Source: Accumulibacter phosphatis (GTDB lineage: Bacteria > Pseudomonadota > Gammaproteobacteria > Burkholderiales > Rhodocyclaceae). From it: 64,000 bases of DNA. The DNA lies in the NCBI RefSeq assembly GCF_000024165.1, contig NC_013194.1:3224001-3288000 (forward strand), written 5' to 3'. Numbering within the stretch: position 1 is the first letter of the stretch; each line of letters begins with the position of its first letter. A program made the position numbers and the translations under genes. Positions 1-11,628 of this stretch are shown one piece after another. The notes under the pieces were generated by a model. It was not told where the DNA came from. It saw nothing but the letters and a program-made list of their open reading frames with translations, and searched no databases.

Positions 1-1107
1 GCGCCCTGCATCGCCTCGACCCACATCGCCTCGACCCGCATCACCGCGCCCTACATTGCCTCGGCCCGCATCGCCGCGACCCGCTTCGCCCCGGCCACCG
101 AGATTGTCCCGCGACCCGCGCTCAGCGTCCTTGACGCGGTTGTTCAACTCGCCGCGGTCCATTCCCTTGAGGTCCGCGCGTCCGGCCTCGGCGCGACCGC
201 GAAACTCCTCGCGCGACTTGGCCGCCTGGGCATTGCCGCCACGGTTGTACTGGTTGGCAACGCCCTGATCCCGATACGCCACTCCACGCCGATGATCGAC
301 ATTGTGACTCCAGTTGCTGTTGCTGATATTCGTGCGATTGAACGAGTTGTAGCGATTGACGTTGACGTCGACACTGCTGCGCCCCCAACCCCAACTGCAG
401 GCGCCCCAGATCGCCGCACCGACCACCACACCCGTTGCAAAGGCGAGGCCGGGAGGATAGACGTAGGCCGGCGGGTAAACCGCATACGGCGGCGCCGGAT
501 ACCACCAACTGCCGTACACCACCGTCGGGTTGTACGTCGGCACATACACCACGTCCGGCTTGGCCGGTTCCACCACATAGATCGTCTGGCTGCCCTGCGT
601 CTGGGTCTTCACCACCTGCTGCGGGGTAGACTTCAGGTTTCCGGTCGCATCGGCCTTGGCACGCAGCCCCTGCACCGTATTCATCACGTCCTGCTGTTGC
701 GCCAGGAAAGCGTCGCCAAGCTTCTGCGTCCAGTCGAGATTCTCGTTCATCTGCTGCAACACCTGCGGCACGACGGCGAGCGACTTGACCGCCGGATCCC
801 AGGACTGCTTGGCCATGGCATCCTCGAGCGCCTTGCCGCTGACCTTGGGATTGGCCTTGACCCAGCGCGCCGCCTCAACGATCTCCAGCGGATAGGTCGA
901 TGCCATCAGGATCTGGGCGAGTAGCGGATCAGGATAGAGCGCGATCGGCGCCAGCAGCCGGTCGAGATCCTGTTGCGAGAAGGTCTTCGCCGACGGACTG
1001 GCCGAAGCCGAGCCCGCAGTCGGTGGCGGCTGTTGCGCCAGGGCGGGAGAAAGAGCGAAGACAAGGGACGCCAGCAGCGCACCGGGTCGGGACCATGTTG
1101 ATTTCAT
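1..1107 (-). CDS. DUF3300 exported protein, C-terminus cut by window edge
   Basis: 369 codons are visible and the frame runs off the left edge without a stop. The start is the ATG at 1107 (MKSTWSRPG), followed by a signal peptide that should be cleaved after about residue 24 (SPALA-QQ). Next comes the segment LAPIALYPDPLLAQILMAS, the hallmark of DUF3300, and then a Tyr/Pro/Val-rich middle (VVYVPTYNP). The last visible 30 residues are a repeat of GRGDAGRGD/GRGDVGRGD type. The family is exported and its function is unknown. The Gly-Arg-Asp tail is charged, low in complexity and probably disordered. No operon partner is visible; the next gene, paaK, starts about 1.5 kb away on the same strand. 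Confidence 0.85.
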   Translation of the reverse strand, partial: MKSTWSRPGALLASLVFALSPALAQQPPPTAGSASASPSAKTFSQQDLDRLLAPIALYPDPLLAQILMASTYPLEIVEAARWVKANPKVSGKALEDAMAKQSWDPAVKSLAVVPQVLQQMNENLDWTQKLGDAFLAQQQDVMNTVQGLRAKADATGNLKSTPQQVVKTQTQGSQTIYVVEPAKPDVVYVPTYNPTVVYGSWWYPAPPYAVYPPAYVYPPGLAFATGVVVGAAIWGACSWGWGRSSVDVNVNRYNSFNRTNISNSNWSHNVDHRRGVAYRDQGVANQYNRGGNAQAAKSREEFRGRAEAGRADLKGMDRGELNNRVKDAERGSRDNLGGRGEAGRGDAGRGNVGRGDAGRGDVGRGDAGR

Positions 1108-1296
1108 CAAGCGACCTCGAACAAGGAAAGTGACTCGCGAACAAACCGTCGCCAGCGAACGAGGGCCCTCGGGCAAAGACCAGGCAACGACGCCGTCAGC
1201 AAACCATCAGCATAGACCGCCCGCCAACCGCTTGGCAAGCCTGTTCTCGCGCCGTCGCCCATCCGGCAGGAGATGGTCGCTCCCGTTTTTCTCGTC

Positions 1297-2610
1297 TCAC
1301 GCCCGCGGGCGCCTGTCGATGACGCGACGCGCCTTGCCCAGCGAACGTTCGATGCCGCCGATGTCGACGATGCGCACTTCCGTCGAAATGCCGACGAAGG
1401 ACTTGATGTGGTGCTGCAGCGCGTGCCCAACGTACTCCTTGTCGACCGCCGACAGGTAGCGATACTCGCGTTTGAGTTCGACATCGATGGCGACCGAATC
1501 GAGGTGACCATCCCGCCAAACCTCGATCAAGTAGTGCGGCGACAGCTTCGGCTGCTTGAGGATCAGTTCCTCGATCTGCGACGGGAAAACATTTACGCCG
1601 CGAATGATCAGCATGTCGTCCGAGCGGCCAGTGATCTTCTCGATCCGCCGCATCGAGCGCGAGGTTGGCGGCAGCAGACGCGTCAGGTCGCGCGTACGAT
1701 AACGGATCATCGGCAGCGCCTCCTTGGAGAGCGAGGTAAATACCAGTTCGCCGTGTTCGCCGTCGGCAAGTACCTCGCCGGTAGCCGGGTCGATGATCTC
1801 GGGGTAGAAGTGATCTTCCCAGATGACCGGCCCGTCCTTGCTTTCGACGCATTCGCTGGCGACTCCCGGCCCGATTACCTCCGAAAGTCCGTAGAGGTCG
1901 ATGGCGTCAATGCCGAAGATGCTCTCGATCTCGAGGCGCATCTGCTGCGTCCACGGTTCGGCACCGAACAGGCCGACGCGCAGCCGGGTCGACGCGGGAT
2001 CGGCGCCCTGCCGCTTGAATTCGTCAGCGAGGTTGAGCATGTAGGAAGGCGTCACCATGATGATGTCCGGCTGGAAGTCGACGATCAGCTGCACCTGCTT
2101 TTCCGTCTGCCCGCCCGACATCGGAATGACCATGCAGCCGAGCCGCTCCGCCCCGTAGTGCGCGCCCAGGCCGCCGGTAAACAAACCATAGCCGTAGCCG
2201 ACATGCACCATGTCGCTGCGTCGACCGCCGGCGGCATGAATCGAGCGCGCCATCAGGCTCGCCCACATGTCGATGTCGTTCTGCGTGTACGCGACGACGG
2301 TCGGCTGGCCGGTGGTTCCCGAGGAGGCATGCACCCGCACGATCTGGTCGCGCGGCACCGCGAACATTCCGAAGGGGTAGTTCTGGCGCAGATCGTCCTT
2401 GGTGGCAAAGGGAAACTTCCGCAGGTCGTCGAGCGTCTTCAGGTCATCGGGGTGGACTCCGTGGGCATCGAACCGGCGACGGTAGTGGTCGACGTTGTCA
2501 TACGCCTGGTGCAAGGACCAGCGCAGGCGTTCGACCTGGAGCGCGGTGATCTCGTCGCGGCTGGCGGTTTCAATCGGTTCGTAGGCGGTGGCACGACTGG
2601 CTGCGACCAT
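1297..2610 (-). CDS. paaK: Phenylacetate-CoA ligase
   Basis: Adenylate-forming enzyme that activates phenylacetate to phenylacetyl-CoA in the cytoplasm, the first step of aerobic phenylacetate breakdown. From the chosen start (437 aa, the usual PaaK length) the AMP-binding loop SSGTTGQPT lies near residues 96-104, the YGLSE motif near 240-244, and the C-terminal GRSDDMLIIRG hinge follows. An in-frame ATG exists 18 codons upstream, but the ATG at 2610 has an AGGGAGA ribosome site just before it and begins MVAASRATAYEP, which suits the family. No other paa genes lie within the window, so the ligase may be a stand-alone copy or serve another aryl acid. It is divergent from the MATE gene. Confidence 0.93.
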   Translation of the reverse strand: MVAASRATAYEPIETASRDEITALQVERLRWSLHQAYDNVDHYRRRFDAHGVHPDDLKTLDDLRKFPFATKDDLRQNYPFGMFAVPRDQIVRVHASSGTTGQPTVVAYTQNDIDMWASLMARSIHAAGGRRSDMVHVGYGYGLFTGGLGAHYGAERLGCMVIPMSGGQTEKQVQLIVDFQPDIIMVTPSYMLNLADEFKRQGADPASTRLRVGLFGAEPWTQQMRLEIESIFGIDAIDLYGLSEVIGPGVASECVESKDGPVIWEDHFYPEIIDPATGEVLADGEHGELVFTSLSKEALPMIRYRTRDLTRLLPPTSRSMRRIEKITGRSDDMLIIRGVNVFPSQIEELILKQPKLSPHYLIEVWRDGHLDSVAIDVELKREYRYLSAVDKEYVGHALQHHIKSFVGISTEVRIVDIGGIERSLGKARRVIDRRPRA

Positions 2611-2789
2611 GGCGTTCGTCTCCCTGATGGCCAAAAGGGCAAACCCTATTACATGTGCGGGCATCTTTCAACCGGCAGCGCCGTGCGCGGACCCGAATTT
2701 CGCGAACGGACGTGCCCGGAGAGAAGACCAGCAGCCCGCGCGCGGACAAAATGGAGTAGTCTGAAGGGCCCGCCACCGTCCCTGCGCAC

Positions 2790-4124
2790 ATGCTTGCCCA
2801 GCAGTTCCGCCAGATTCTCGCGCACGCGACGCCGATACTCCTTGCCCAGTTGTCGTCGATGGGAATGATGATCATCGACACCGTGCTGCTTGGCCACCAC
2901 GGAACCGACGATCTGGCGGCGGTTGCCGTCGGCGGTGGCATCTACATCTCGGTCGTCTTTGCGCTGGCGGGCATCGTCCAGGCCGTCGCACCCACCGTCG
3001 CACACCTGCACGGTGCGGGCCGCGACGAGGAAATCCCCGGCGCCCTGCAGCAGGCACTGTGGCTGGCCCTGCTGCTGGCGCTGCCGGGCGCCTGCTTCCT
3101 GCGTCACCCGGGCGCGCTGCTCGCCCTGTCGACCATCGACCCGCTGGTCGAGGAGAAGGCGCGCGCCTACCTCGCACTGCTCGCGCTGGGGATGCCGGCG
3201 ATACTGCTCTACCGGACCTTCCATGCCTTCTGCAACGCCCTCGGCCGCCCGCGTCCGCTGTTGCTGATCAGCCTTGGCGGCACCCTGCTGCACGGCGTGC
3301 TGGCTTACCTCCTGGTCACCGGCAAGTGGGGCGGCGACGCGCTCGGCGTCCTCGGCTGCGGCGTGTCGAACGTCGTCGTCAGCGCCTTCTCGGTGGTCTG
3401 TGCCACCGCCTACCTGCGCTTCGGCAGCGCGCTGCGGCCCTGGCCGGTGTTTGCCGCCTGGCAATGGCCGCGCCGCAAACCCCTCGGTGAATTGCTGCAG
3501 CTCGGCCTGCCGATGGGATTTTCGCATTTCGTCGAAATTTCTTCCTTCACTCTGATGGCGCTCTTCGTCGCCCAGCTCGGCGCGACTGCCGTCGCCGGCC
3601 ACCGCATCGTCGCCAATCTCGCGGCCATCTGCTACATGCTGCCGCTGGCACTCGGCATCGCCACCCTGGCGCAGGTCGGCCAGGCCGCCGGCGCGCGCCA
3701 CTGGCGGCGCGCCGAGCTGTCCATCGGCGCCGGCCTGCTCCTCGCCGGCGGCCTGTCGGCATTGCTCGGACTGCTGCTGTGGTCGATCGCCGTGCCGCTC
3801 ACCGGCGCCTACACCGATGATCGGGCGGTCCAGGCTGTGGCGCTGGCGCTGGTCGGCTACGTCGCCTTCTACCAGATCTTCGACGCCGTCCAGACGATCG
3901 CCGCGCACGCCCTGCGCGGCTACCGCGTCACCTTCGTGCCGATGTGCGTGCATGTCGTCTGCTTCTGGGGAGTCGGACTGTTCGGCGGCTGGTGGCTGGC
4001 CCTGCACGCCCCCCGGCCGATGGGCGTCGCCGGCTTCTGGCTGGCGTCGGTACTCAGTCTGGTACTTGCCGCAGCACTGCTCGGCGCCCTGTTGTGGCGC
4101 GCCCTGCGGGCGGTGCAGCGCTAG
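2790..4124 (+). CDS. MATE family multidrug/Na+ antiporter
   Basis: 444-residue inner-membrane protein with about twelve hydrophobic segments and the two-bundle layout of MATE (NorM/DinF) exporters. The N-terminus QQFRQILAHATPILLAQ and the segment MIIDTVLLGHHGTDDLAAVAVG match the first two helices of the family, and GLPMGFSHFVEISSFT begins the second bundle. MATE proteins expel cationic or aromatic compounds in exchange for Na+ or H+; the substrate here cannot be read from sequence. It stands alone, divergent from paaK with about 180 nt between starts. Length and start fit the family. Confidence 0.9.
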   Translation: MLAQQFRQILAHATPILLAQLSSMGMMIIDTVLLGHHGTDDLAAVAVGGGIYISVVFALAGIVQAVAPTVAHLHGAGRDEEIPGALQQALWLALLLALPGACFLRHPGALLALSTIDPLVEEKARAYLALLALGMPAILLYRTFHAFCNALGRPRPLLLISLGGTLLHGVLAYLLVTGKWGGDALGVLGCGVSNVVVSAFSVVCATAYLRFGSALRPWPVFAAWQWPRRKPLGELLQLGLPMGFSHFVEISSFTLMALFVAQLGATAVAGHRIVANLAAICYMLPLALGIATLAQVGQAAGARHWRRAELSIGAGLLLAGGLSALLGLLLWSIAVPLTGAYTDDRAVQAVALALVGYVAFYQIFDAVQTIAAHALRGYRVTFVPMCVHVVCFWGVGLFGGWWLALHAPRPMGVAGFWLASVLSLVLAAALLGALLWRALRAVQR

Positions 4125-4263
4125 CCGACCAAGCTCTTCGGTCGGACACGCCGCCAGGCGACAGTCCTCAAGTTCACCGACACGCTGCCGTTATTCCAGG
4201 GATGCCGTGACTCCTGGCGCCGCAGCATTCACATGCGGCACAGGCACCGGCCGCGCCATGGCC

Positions 4264-4269
4264 TATAAT
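4264..4269 (+). promoter_or_regulatory. Candidate -10 box for the TonB receptor operon
   Basis: A perfect TATAAT about 63 nt before the TonB-receptor start. No good -35 hexamer is seen at 16-18 bp. The downstream bases (TATAATCCGCC) are the same as those after the -10 box before mutL in this window, which gives some support to a shared promoter style. Confidence 0.4.
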
Positions 4270-4332
4270 CCGCCGCGATCTCCCCGGGGGTGCGGCACCG
4301 GCGCCGCGCTCACCAGAAAAGGAACCCCGTCG

Positions 4333-6372
4333 ATGCGTCCCTCGAGTCTCGCCTGCCTGACACTCTCCCTGACATTGACCCTCTCCAGCGTGCCCGCAAG
4401 CGCCGATGACCGTGAGGACCCGCCCGACATCAGCCTGGAGGCTCTCCTCGGCGTCGAAGTGACGAGCGCCTCGCGCAAGACAGAACGTCTGCACGAGGTG
4501 GCCGCCGCAGTGTTCGTGATCAGCCGCGAGGATATCGAACGTTCGGGTGCCACGAATATTCCCCAGGCCCTGCGCCTCGCGCCGGCAGTCGAGGTGGCCG
4601 GCCTCGCCAACAACCGCTGGGCGGTCAGCGTGCGCGGTTTCAACAACCGCTTCGGCAACAAGCTGCTGGTGCTGATGGACGGGCGGAGCATCTACTCGCC
4701 GCTTTTTTCCGGCGTCCTCTGGGAATACGAGGACACCCTGCTCGAAGACATCGATCGCATCGAAGTGATCCGCGGACCAGGCGCCGCGATGTGGGGGGCG
4801 AATGCCGTCAACGGCGTGATCAACATCATCACCCGCCGTGCCCGCGATACCCAGGGCAACCTGCTGGTGGCCGGTGCGGGCAGCGAGGAGCGGGTGTTCG
4901 GCGCCTTTCGCCACGGCGGGCAGACCGCCGACGGGCATTTCCGCGTCTGGGGCAAGGCCTACAAGCGCGACGAAGCGGTCGACACCTATGGTCATACCGG
5001 CAACGACTACTCGCGCGCCGCGCGTGTCGGTTTTCGCAGCGACTGGAGCCCTGCCGCCAATCGTCGGCTGACGCTCAGCGGCCAGGCGTATACGGCACCG
5101 ACCGGCGACGCGTTTACAGTTGCCGACACCACTTCGCCGCAGGGAGTCGCCCTCAGCAAGCGCCGCCAGGACGGCAAGGGCGGACACCTCCTCGGGCGCA
5201 GCGAATGGACCCTCGCCGATGGATCCGACGCGGCCCTGCAGGCTTACGTCGAGTACAGCACCATGGATCTGCAGGGGGCTTTCCAGGAACAGCGCACGAC
5301 CGCCGACGTGGATTTCCAGCACCGCATACCCCTGGGCGAGCGCCACGACTTGATCTGGGGTCTGGGCTACCGCTACTCGAGCGATCACATCGACTCCGGC
5401 GGGATCATCAGCATTGCGCCCAAGTCCAGCAGCTTCAACCTGGCGAGCGCCTTCGTCTATGACGACATCACGCTCTCGCCGGAGACGCTAAGGCTGATGC
5501 TCGGCCTGCGCCTGGAGAACAGCAGCTTTGCCGGCTTCGAGCCTTTGCCCAACGTCCGCCTGATGTGGACACCGAGCCCGACGCAGACGCTCTGGGGCTC
5601 GGTGTCGCGCGCCGTGCGCATCCCCTCGCGCGCCGAGCTGGATGCCCAGGTCGACGTCGCGGTTCTGCCCCCCGGCGCGCCCGGCAACCCAACGCCGCTG
5701 CCGCTCGTGACCCGCAACGTCCCCTCCGGCGATCTGCAGCCGGAAACCGTCATCGCCTACGACATCGGTTTCCGCCAACGCTTCTCGACCAGTCTGTCGC
5801 TCGACATCACCGCCTTCTACAACCAGTACGACGACCTGCGCTCGGCCGGTCTTGGCGACCGGCGACTGACCTTCACGCCAGCGCCGGCGATCATTCAGAA
5901 CATCTTCCCCGACAACAGCATCAAGGCACACACGCACGGCTTCGAAATCGCCGTGGACTGGAACCCGCTGAGCTGGTGGCGCATCCAGCCGAGCTACAGC
6001 GCCCTGCGCCTCACCACCGAGGCCAAGAACGACGACCCGATCTCGCAGAACAGCGCCCGCCTGATCAACGACAGCTCGCCGCAACAACAGGCGAGCCTGC
6101 GCTCGTCGATGTCCTTGCCGCATCGGCAGCAGTTCGACGTCTGGCTGCGCTATGTCGGCAAGCTTGGCGACCGCAACTCGGCCTTTGCCGTCCCCGCCTA
6201 CACGACGCTCGATCTGCGCTACGCCTGGCGGCCGACGCGCGATTTCGAACTCTCGGTGGTCGGCCAGAACCTCCTCGACAACAGCCATCCCGAATTCATC
6301 CCGAGCCTGCTGCCCTCGCAGACGATCGAGCTGCAGCGCGGCGGCTACGTCAAGGCCAAGTGGCAGTTCTGA
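4333..6372 (+). CDS. TonB-dependent outer-membrane receptor
   Basis: 679-residue outer-membrane receptor. The reading frame is open far upstream, but the ATG at 4333 gives a signal peptide (cleavage near residue 24, VPASA-DD) and has AAAAGGA before it. The plug domain spans about residues 45-165 (SASRKTERL, VRGFNNRFGNKLLVLMDGRS, VIRGPGAAMWGANAVNGVI), followed by a 22-strand-type barrel that ends in WQF, the usual C-terminal Phe signal. It is followed 10 nt later by a YfiR-like gene and then a sensor kinase and an EAL regulator, so the receptor probably belongs to one signalling operon. The ligand is unknown; the barrel has no motif that settles siderophore, cobalamin or sugar. Confidence 0.93.
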   Translation: MRPSSLACLTLSLTLTLSSVPASADDREDPPDISLEALLGVEVTSASRKTERLHEVAAAVFVISREDIERSGATNIPQALRLAPAVEVAGLANNRWAVSVRGFNNRFGNKLLVLMDGRSIYSPLFSGVLWEYEDTLLEDIDRIEVIRGPGAAMWGANAVNGVINIITRRARDTQGNLLVAGAGSEERVFGAFRHGGQTADGHFRVWGKAYKRDEAVDTYGHTGNDYSRAARVGFRSDWSPAANRRLTLSGQAYTAPTGDAFTVADTTSPQGVALSKRRQDGKGGHLLGRSEWTLADGSDAALQAYVEYSTMDLQGAFQEQRTTADVDFQHRIPLGERHDLIWGLGYRYSSDHIDSGGIISIAPKSSSFNLASAFVYDDITLSPETLRLMLGLRLENSSFAGFEPLPNVRLMWTPSPTQTLWGSVSRAVRIPSRAELDAQVDVAVLPPGAPGNPTPLPLVTRNVPSGDLQPETVIAYDIGFRQRFSTSLSLDITAFYNQYDDLRSAGLGDRRLTFTPAPAIIQNIFPDNSIKAHTHGFEIAVDWNPLSWWRIQPSYSALRLTTEAKNDDPISQNSARLINDSSPQQQASLRSSMSLPHRQQFDVWLRYVGKLGDRNSAFAVPAYTTLDLRYAWRPTRDFELSVVGQNLLDNSHPEFIPSLLPSQTIELQRGGYVKAKWQF

Positions 6373-6382
6373 GGCATCGTCG

Positions 6383-6940
6383 GTGAACCGTTCCTTCAGG
6401 CGCCTGGCGGCCCTGCTGGCGGTGCTCGCCGGCGCGCTCGCCGGCCCCGCGGCGGCGCAAGGCGTGCTCAGCGAGGCGCAGGCCAAGGCGGCCTTCGTGC
6501 TAAACTTCGCGCGTTACATCGAGTGGCCCGAGCGCAGCTTTGCGACGCGCGACGCGCCGCTGCTGATCTGCCTGCTCGGTCGCGACTCGCTCGCCAGCGC
6601 CCTCGCGGCGCTGGAGAACCGGCCGGTGCAGAGCCGGCTGGTCAGCGTCCACATGGTCGCCAGCGTGGACGAGGCCCGGCCTTGCCACGTGCTTTTCATC
6701 GGTGCTTCCGAAACCCGCCGCCTGACCCTGCTGCTGCGCAGCCTGGCCGGACAAGCGGTGCTGACGGTCAGCGACGCCGACGGTTTCATCGATGCCGGGG
6801 GGGCGATCGGTATCGTCCAGGGCGACGGCCGCCTGCAGTTCGAGGTCAATCGCCAGACACTCGAACAGGCCCAGCTCAAGGCCAGCGCCAACTTGCTCAA
6901 GCTGGCGCGCAACCTCGCCGACTTCAAGGGAAAGAACTGA
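6383..6940 (+). CDS. YfiR/DUF4154 family periplasmic protein
   Basis: 185 residues starting at a GTG 10 nt after the receptor stop. An N-terminal signal peptide (RRLAALLAVLAGALAGPAAA) is followed by QAKAAFVLNFARYIEWPE, the conserved start of the YfiR (DUF4154) fold, then ICLLGRD, HVLFIG and a C-terminal VNRQTLEQAQLKASANLLKLA helix typical of the family. In Pseudomonas, YfiR is a periplasmic repressor of the CHASE8 cyclase YfiN. Here the next gene, 1 nt downstream, encodes a kinase with a CHASE8-like periplasmic segment, so the pair probably interact in the same way (inference). The longer in-frame upstream extension lacks a signal peptide at its start and overlaps the receptor. Confidence 0.88.
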   Translation: MNRSFRRLAALLAVLAGALAGPAAAQGVLSEAQAKAAFVLNFARYIEWPERSFATRDAPLLICLLGRDSLASALAALENRPVQSRLVSVHMVASVDEARPCHVLFIGASETRRLTLLLRSLAGQAVLTVSDADGFIDAGGAIGIVQGDGRLQFEVNRQTLEQAQLKASANLLKLARNLADFKGKN

Positions 6941-6941
6941 G

Positions 6942-9334
<2,393 letters not shown>

Positions 9335-9335
<1 letters not shown>

Positions 9336-11479
9336 TGGACGACGACCAGCGGGGCGGCCGGGTGCTGCTCGTAGACGACGACGCGATGATCCGCATGCTG
9401 GCCAGCGAGTCGCTGCGCCACGCGGGTTTCGCAGTCAGCGAAGCCGACTGCGGCGAGCAGGCCGTACGTCTTTTCGACGCGCAAGAGTTTGATCTCATCG
9501 TTCTCGACGTGATGATGCCCGGCGTAGACGGTTACCAGGTCAGCCGGCGCATCCGCCAGCACGAACGCGGCCAGTGGTTGCCGATTCTGATGCTCACCGG
9601 CCTCAACGACGGCGAGTCGATCGAACTGGCCTACCGGTCGGGCGCCACCGATTTCATCAACAAACCGGTCAACTGGCTGCTGCTGACGCAGCGGGTACGT
9701 TACGGCATGCGCTCCGGGCAGGCGATCCAGGCCGTCCAGCACAGTCAGCAGAGGCTGGCGCACGCGCAGCGTCTGGCGCGCATGGGAAGTTGGGAGTGGT
9801 CGGTGGCGGAAGCGCGTTTCGCCTGCTCGGACGAAATGCTGCGCCTCTTTGGCGGCGACTGGCAACTCGCCGGTGCGGCGACGCTGGACGGCTTCCTGGC
9901 CTCCGTACGAGAGAGCGACCGCGCACTGGTGGCCAGCGCGCGCCGGGCGCTGCTCATCGACGGCCAGCCCTACCAGATCACCTACGGCATGCAGCGCCCC
10001 GACGGCAAGCTGCGTGAGGTCTACGAGCAGGCGCAGGCAGTCCGCGATACGGCCGGCAGGATCGTCCGCGTCGAAGGCATCACCCAGGACATCAGCGAGC
10101 GGATCGAGGCGCAGCAACGCATCGAGCATTTGTCGATGCACGACGGTCTGACCGGTCTGGCCAACCGACAGCTGTTTGCCCAGGTCGCCGCTGTCGAACT
10201 CGAACGTGCCCGCCGCAACCACGGAAGCTGCGCGATCGTGCATCTCGACATCGACCACTTCAAGAGCGTCAACGACGCGCTTGGCAACGCCGCCGGCGAC
10301 CAGGTGCTGTGCACGCTCGCCGAGCGACTGCGCTCGTCGGTGCGCGGTGCCGATCTGCTGGCCTTGAATCCTTCGATGCGTGCCGCCGAAACCGTGGCGC
10401 GTATCGACGGCGATGCGTTCACCGTGCTGGTACTCGAAGTGCGAGCGGCGGGCGATGCGGCGATCATCGCCGAGCGCCTGCTGCAGACCATCGCCCGGCC
10501 ACTGTCGATCGACGACCGGGAGGTCGTGCTGACCGCCAGCATCGGCATCGCCGTCTTTCCGCGCGACGCCGATTCGGTCGAGGCGCTGGCTCGTGCCGCC
10601 GAGCAGGCGCTCTACGCGGCCAGGGCCTCGGGTCCGGCGACCTACCGCTTCTTCGACGAGGAGATGAACGCCGCCGCCCGCGTCAAACTGCACCTGGAGA
10701 ACGAACTGCGGCGAGCCATTGCCCAGGACGAATTGCGTCTGCACTTCCAGCCCAAGGTCGATGCCGCCAGCGGCCGGCTGAGCGGCGCCGAAGCGCTGGT
10801 GCGCTGGCAGCATCCGCGGCGCGGCCTGCTCGGGCCGGGCGAATTCATTCCGCTCGCCGAAGAAGCCGGCTTGATCGTCGCCCTTGGCGACTGGGTGCTG
10901 GCCGCCGCGGCCCGACAACTGCGCCAATGGGCCGAGGCCGGCCTGGCACCGGTTCGCGTGTCGATCAACCTGGCCAGCCCCAGCTTCCTGGAAGAGCAAG
11001 TCGCCGAAAAGTGCTCCGCCATCATTGCCCAGGAAGGCATTGCGCCCGAGCAGGTGGTTCTCGAACTGACCGAATCACTGCTGGTGGTCGACGCCGAACG
11101 CACCATCGTCCGCCTGAACAGCCTGCGCGAGAAGGGCTTCGCGCTGTCCCTCGACGACTTCGGCACGGGATTTTCCTCCCTGAGCTACCTCAAGCGCTTC
11201 CCGCTCGACGAGCTGAAGATCGATCGCGCCTTCGTGACCGATGTCACCCGCGGCGGCAAGGACGCGGCGATTGCGCTGTCGATCATCGAACTCGGACACC
11301 AGTTCGGCATGCGCGTGGTCGCCGAGGGCGTCGAGACGCGCGCGCAGGCGGACTTCCTGCTCGCCAACCGCTGCCCGATCCAGCAGGGCTTCCTGTTTTC
11401 ACCGCCACTGCCGCCCGATCGCTTCGCGGCCATTCTCGGCTCCGACGGTGGTTTAGCCTTTCCGGACGGACCGCCGTGA
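9335..11479 (+). CDS. Response regulator REC-PAS-GGDEF-EAL, probable c-di-GMP phosphodiesterase
   Basis: 714 residues starting at GTG, whose first base is the last base of the kinase stop; AAGGGAGGTG is the ribosome site. The REC domain has phospho-acceptor Asp 58 (VLDVMMPGVDGY). A PAS fold follows at about 145-260, GGDEF at about 265-440 and EAL at about 450-705. The GGDEF signature reads DGDAF (358-362), so cyclase activity is unlikely; an extra stretch of about ten residues precedes it. The EAL domain keeps the catalytic set: EAL at 486-488, ELTES, LDDFGTGFSSL, LKIDRAFV and AEGVET. The likely output is breakdown of c-di-GMP under control of the upstream kinase. The degenerate GGDEF may bind GTP as an allosteric site, as known for PdeA/CC3396-type enzymes. 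Confidence 0.92.
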
Positions 11480-11488
11480 AGCCGCAAT

Positions 11489-11509
11489 GGCAGGCGCGCC
11501 GGGCCTGCC
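11489..11509 (+). terminator. Weak hairpin after the receptor-kinase-EAL operon
   Basis: A perfect 7-bp stem (GGCAGGC/GCCTGCC) with a 7-nt loop lies 10 nt after the EAL stop. There is no T run, so it is at best a Rho-aided or imperfect terminator. Confidence 0.3.
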
Positions 11510-11628
11510 CAGCGAACGACGGGACTTGCCGCGAAGTATCGCCGCAGGCTGTGCAATGCGGTAAGCTGTCAAACGAGTAAGCCGACGGACGAGGATCAAG
11601 GTCCGCAGGTTCTGGAGGGAAAGACACA

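Noticed and set aside
1273..2868. 531-aa plus-strand open frame opposite paaK
   Set aside because: It lies antisense to a clear PaaK and shows Arg/Asp/Val-rich shadow composition with no motif. High GC gives long antisense frames here.
2649..4007. 452-aa minus-strand frame opposite the MATE gene
   Set aside because: Gln/Arg/Asp-rich shadow of a membrane protein gene; no ribosome site or family.
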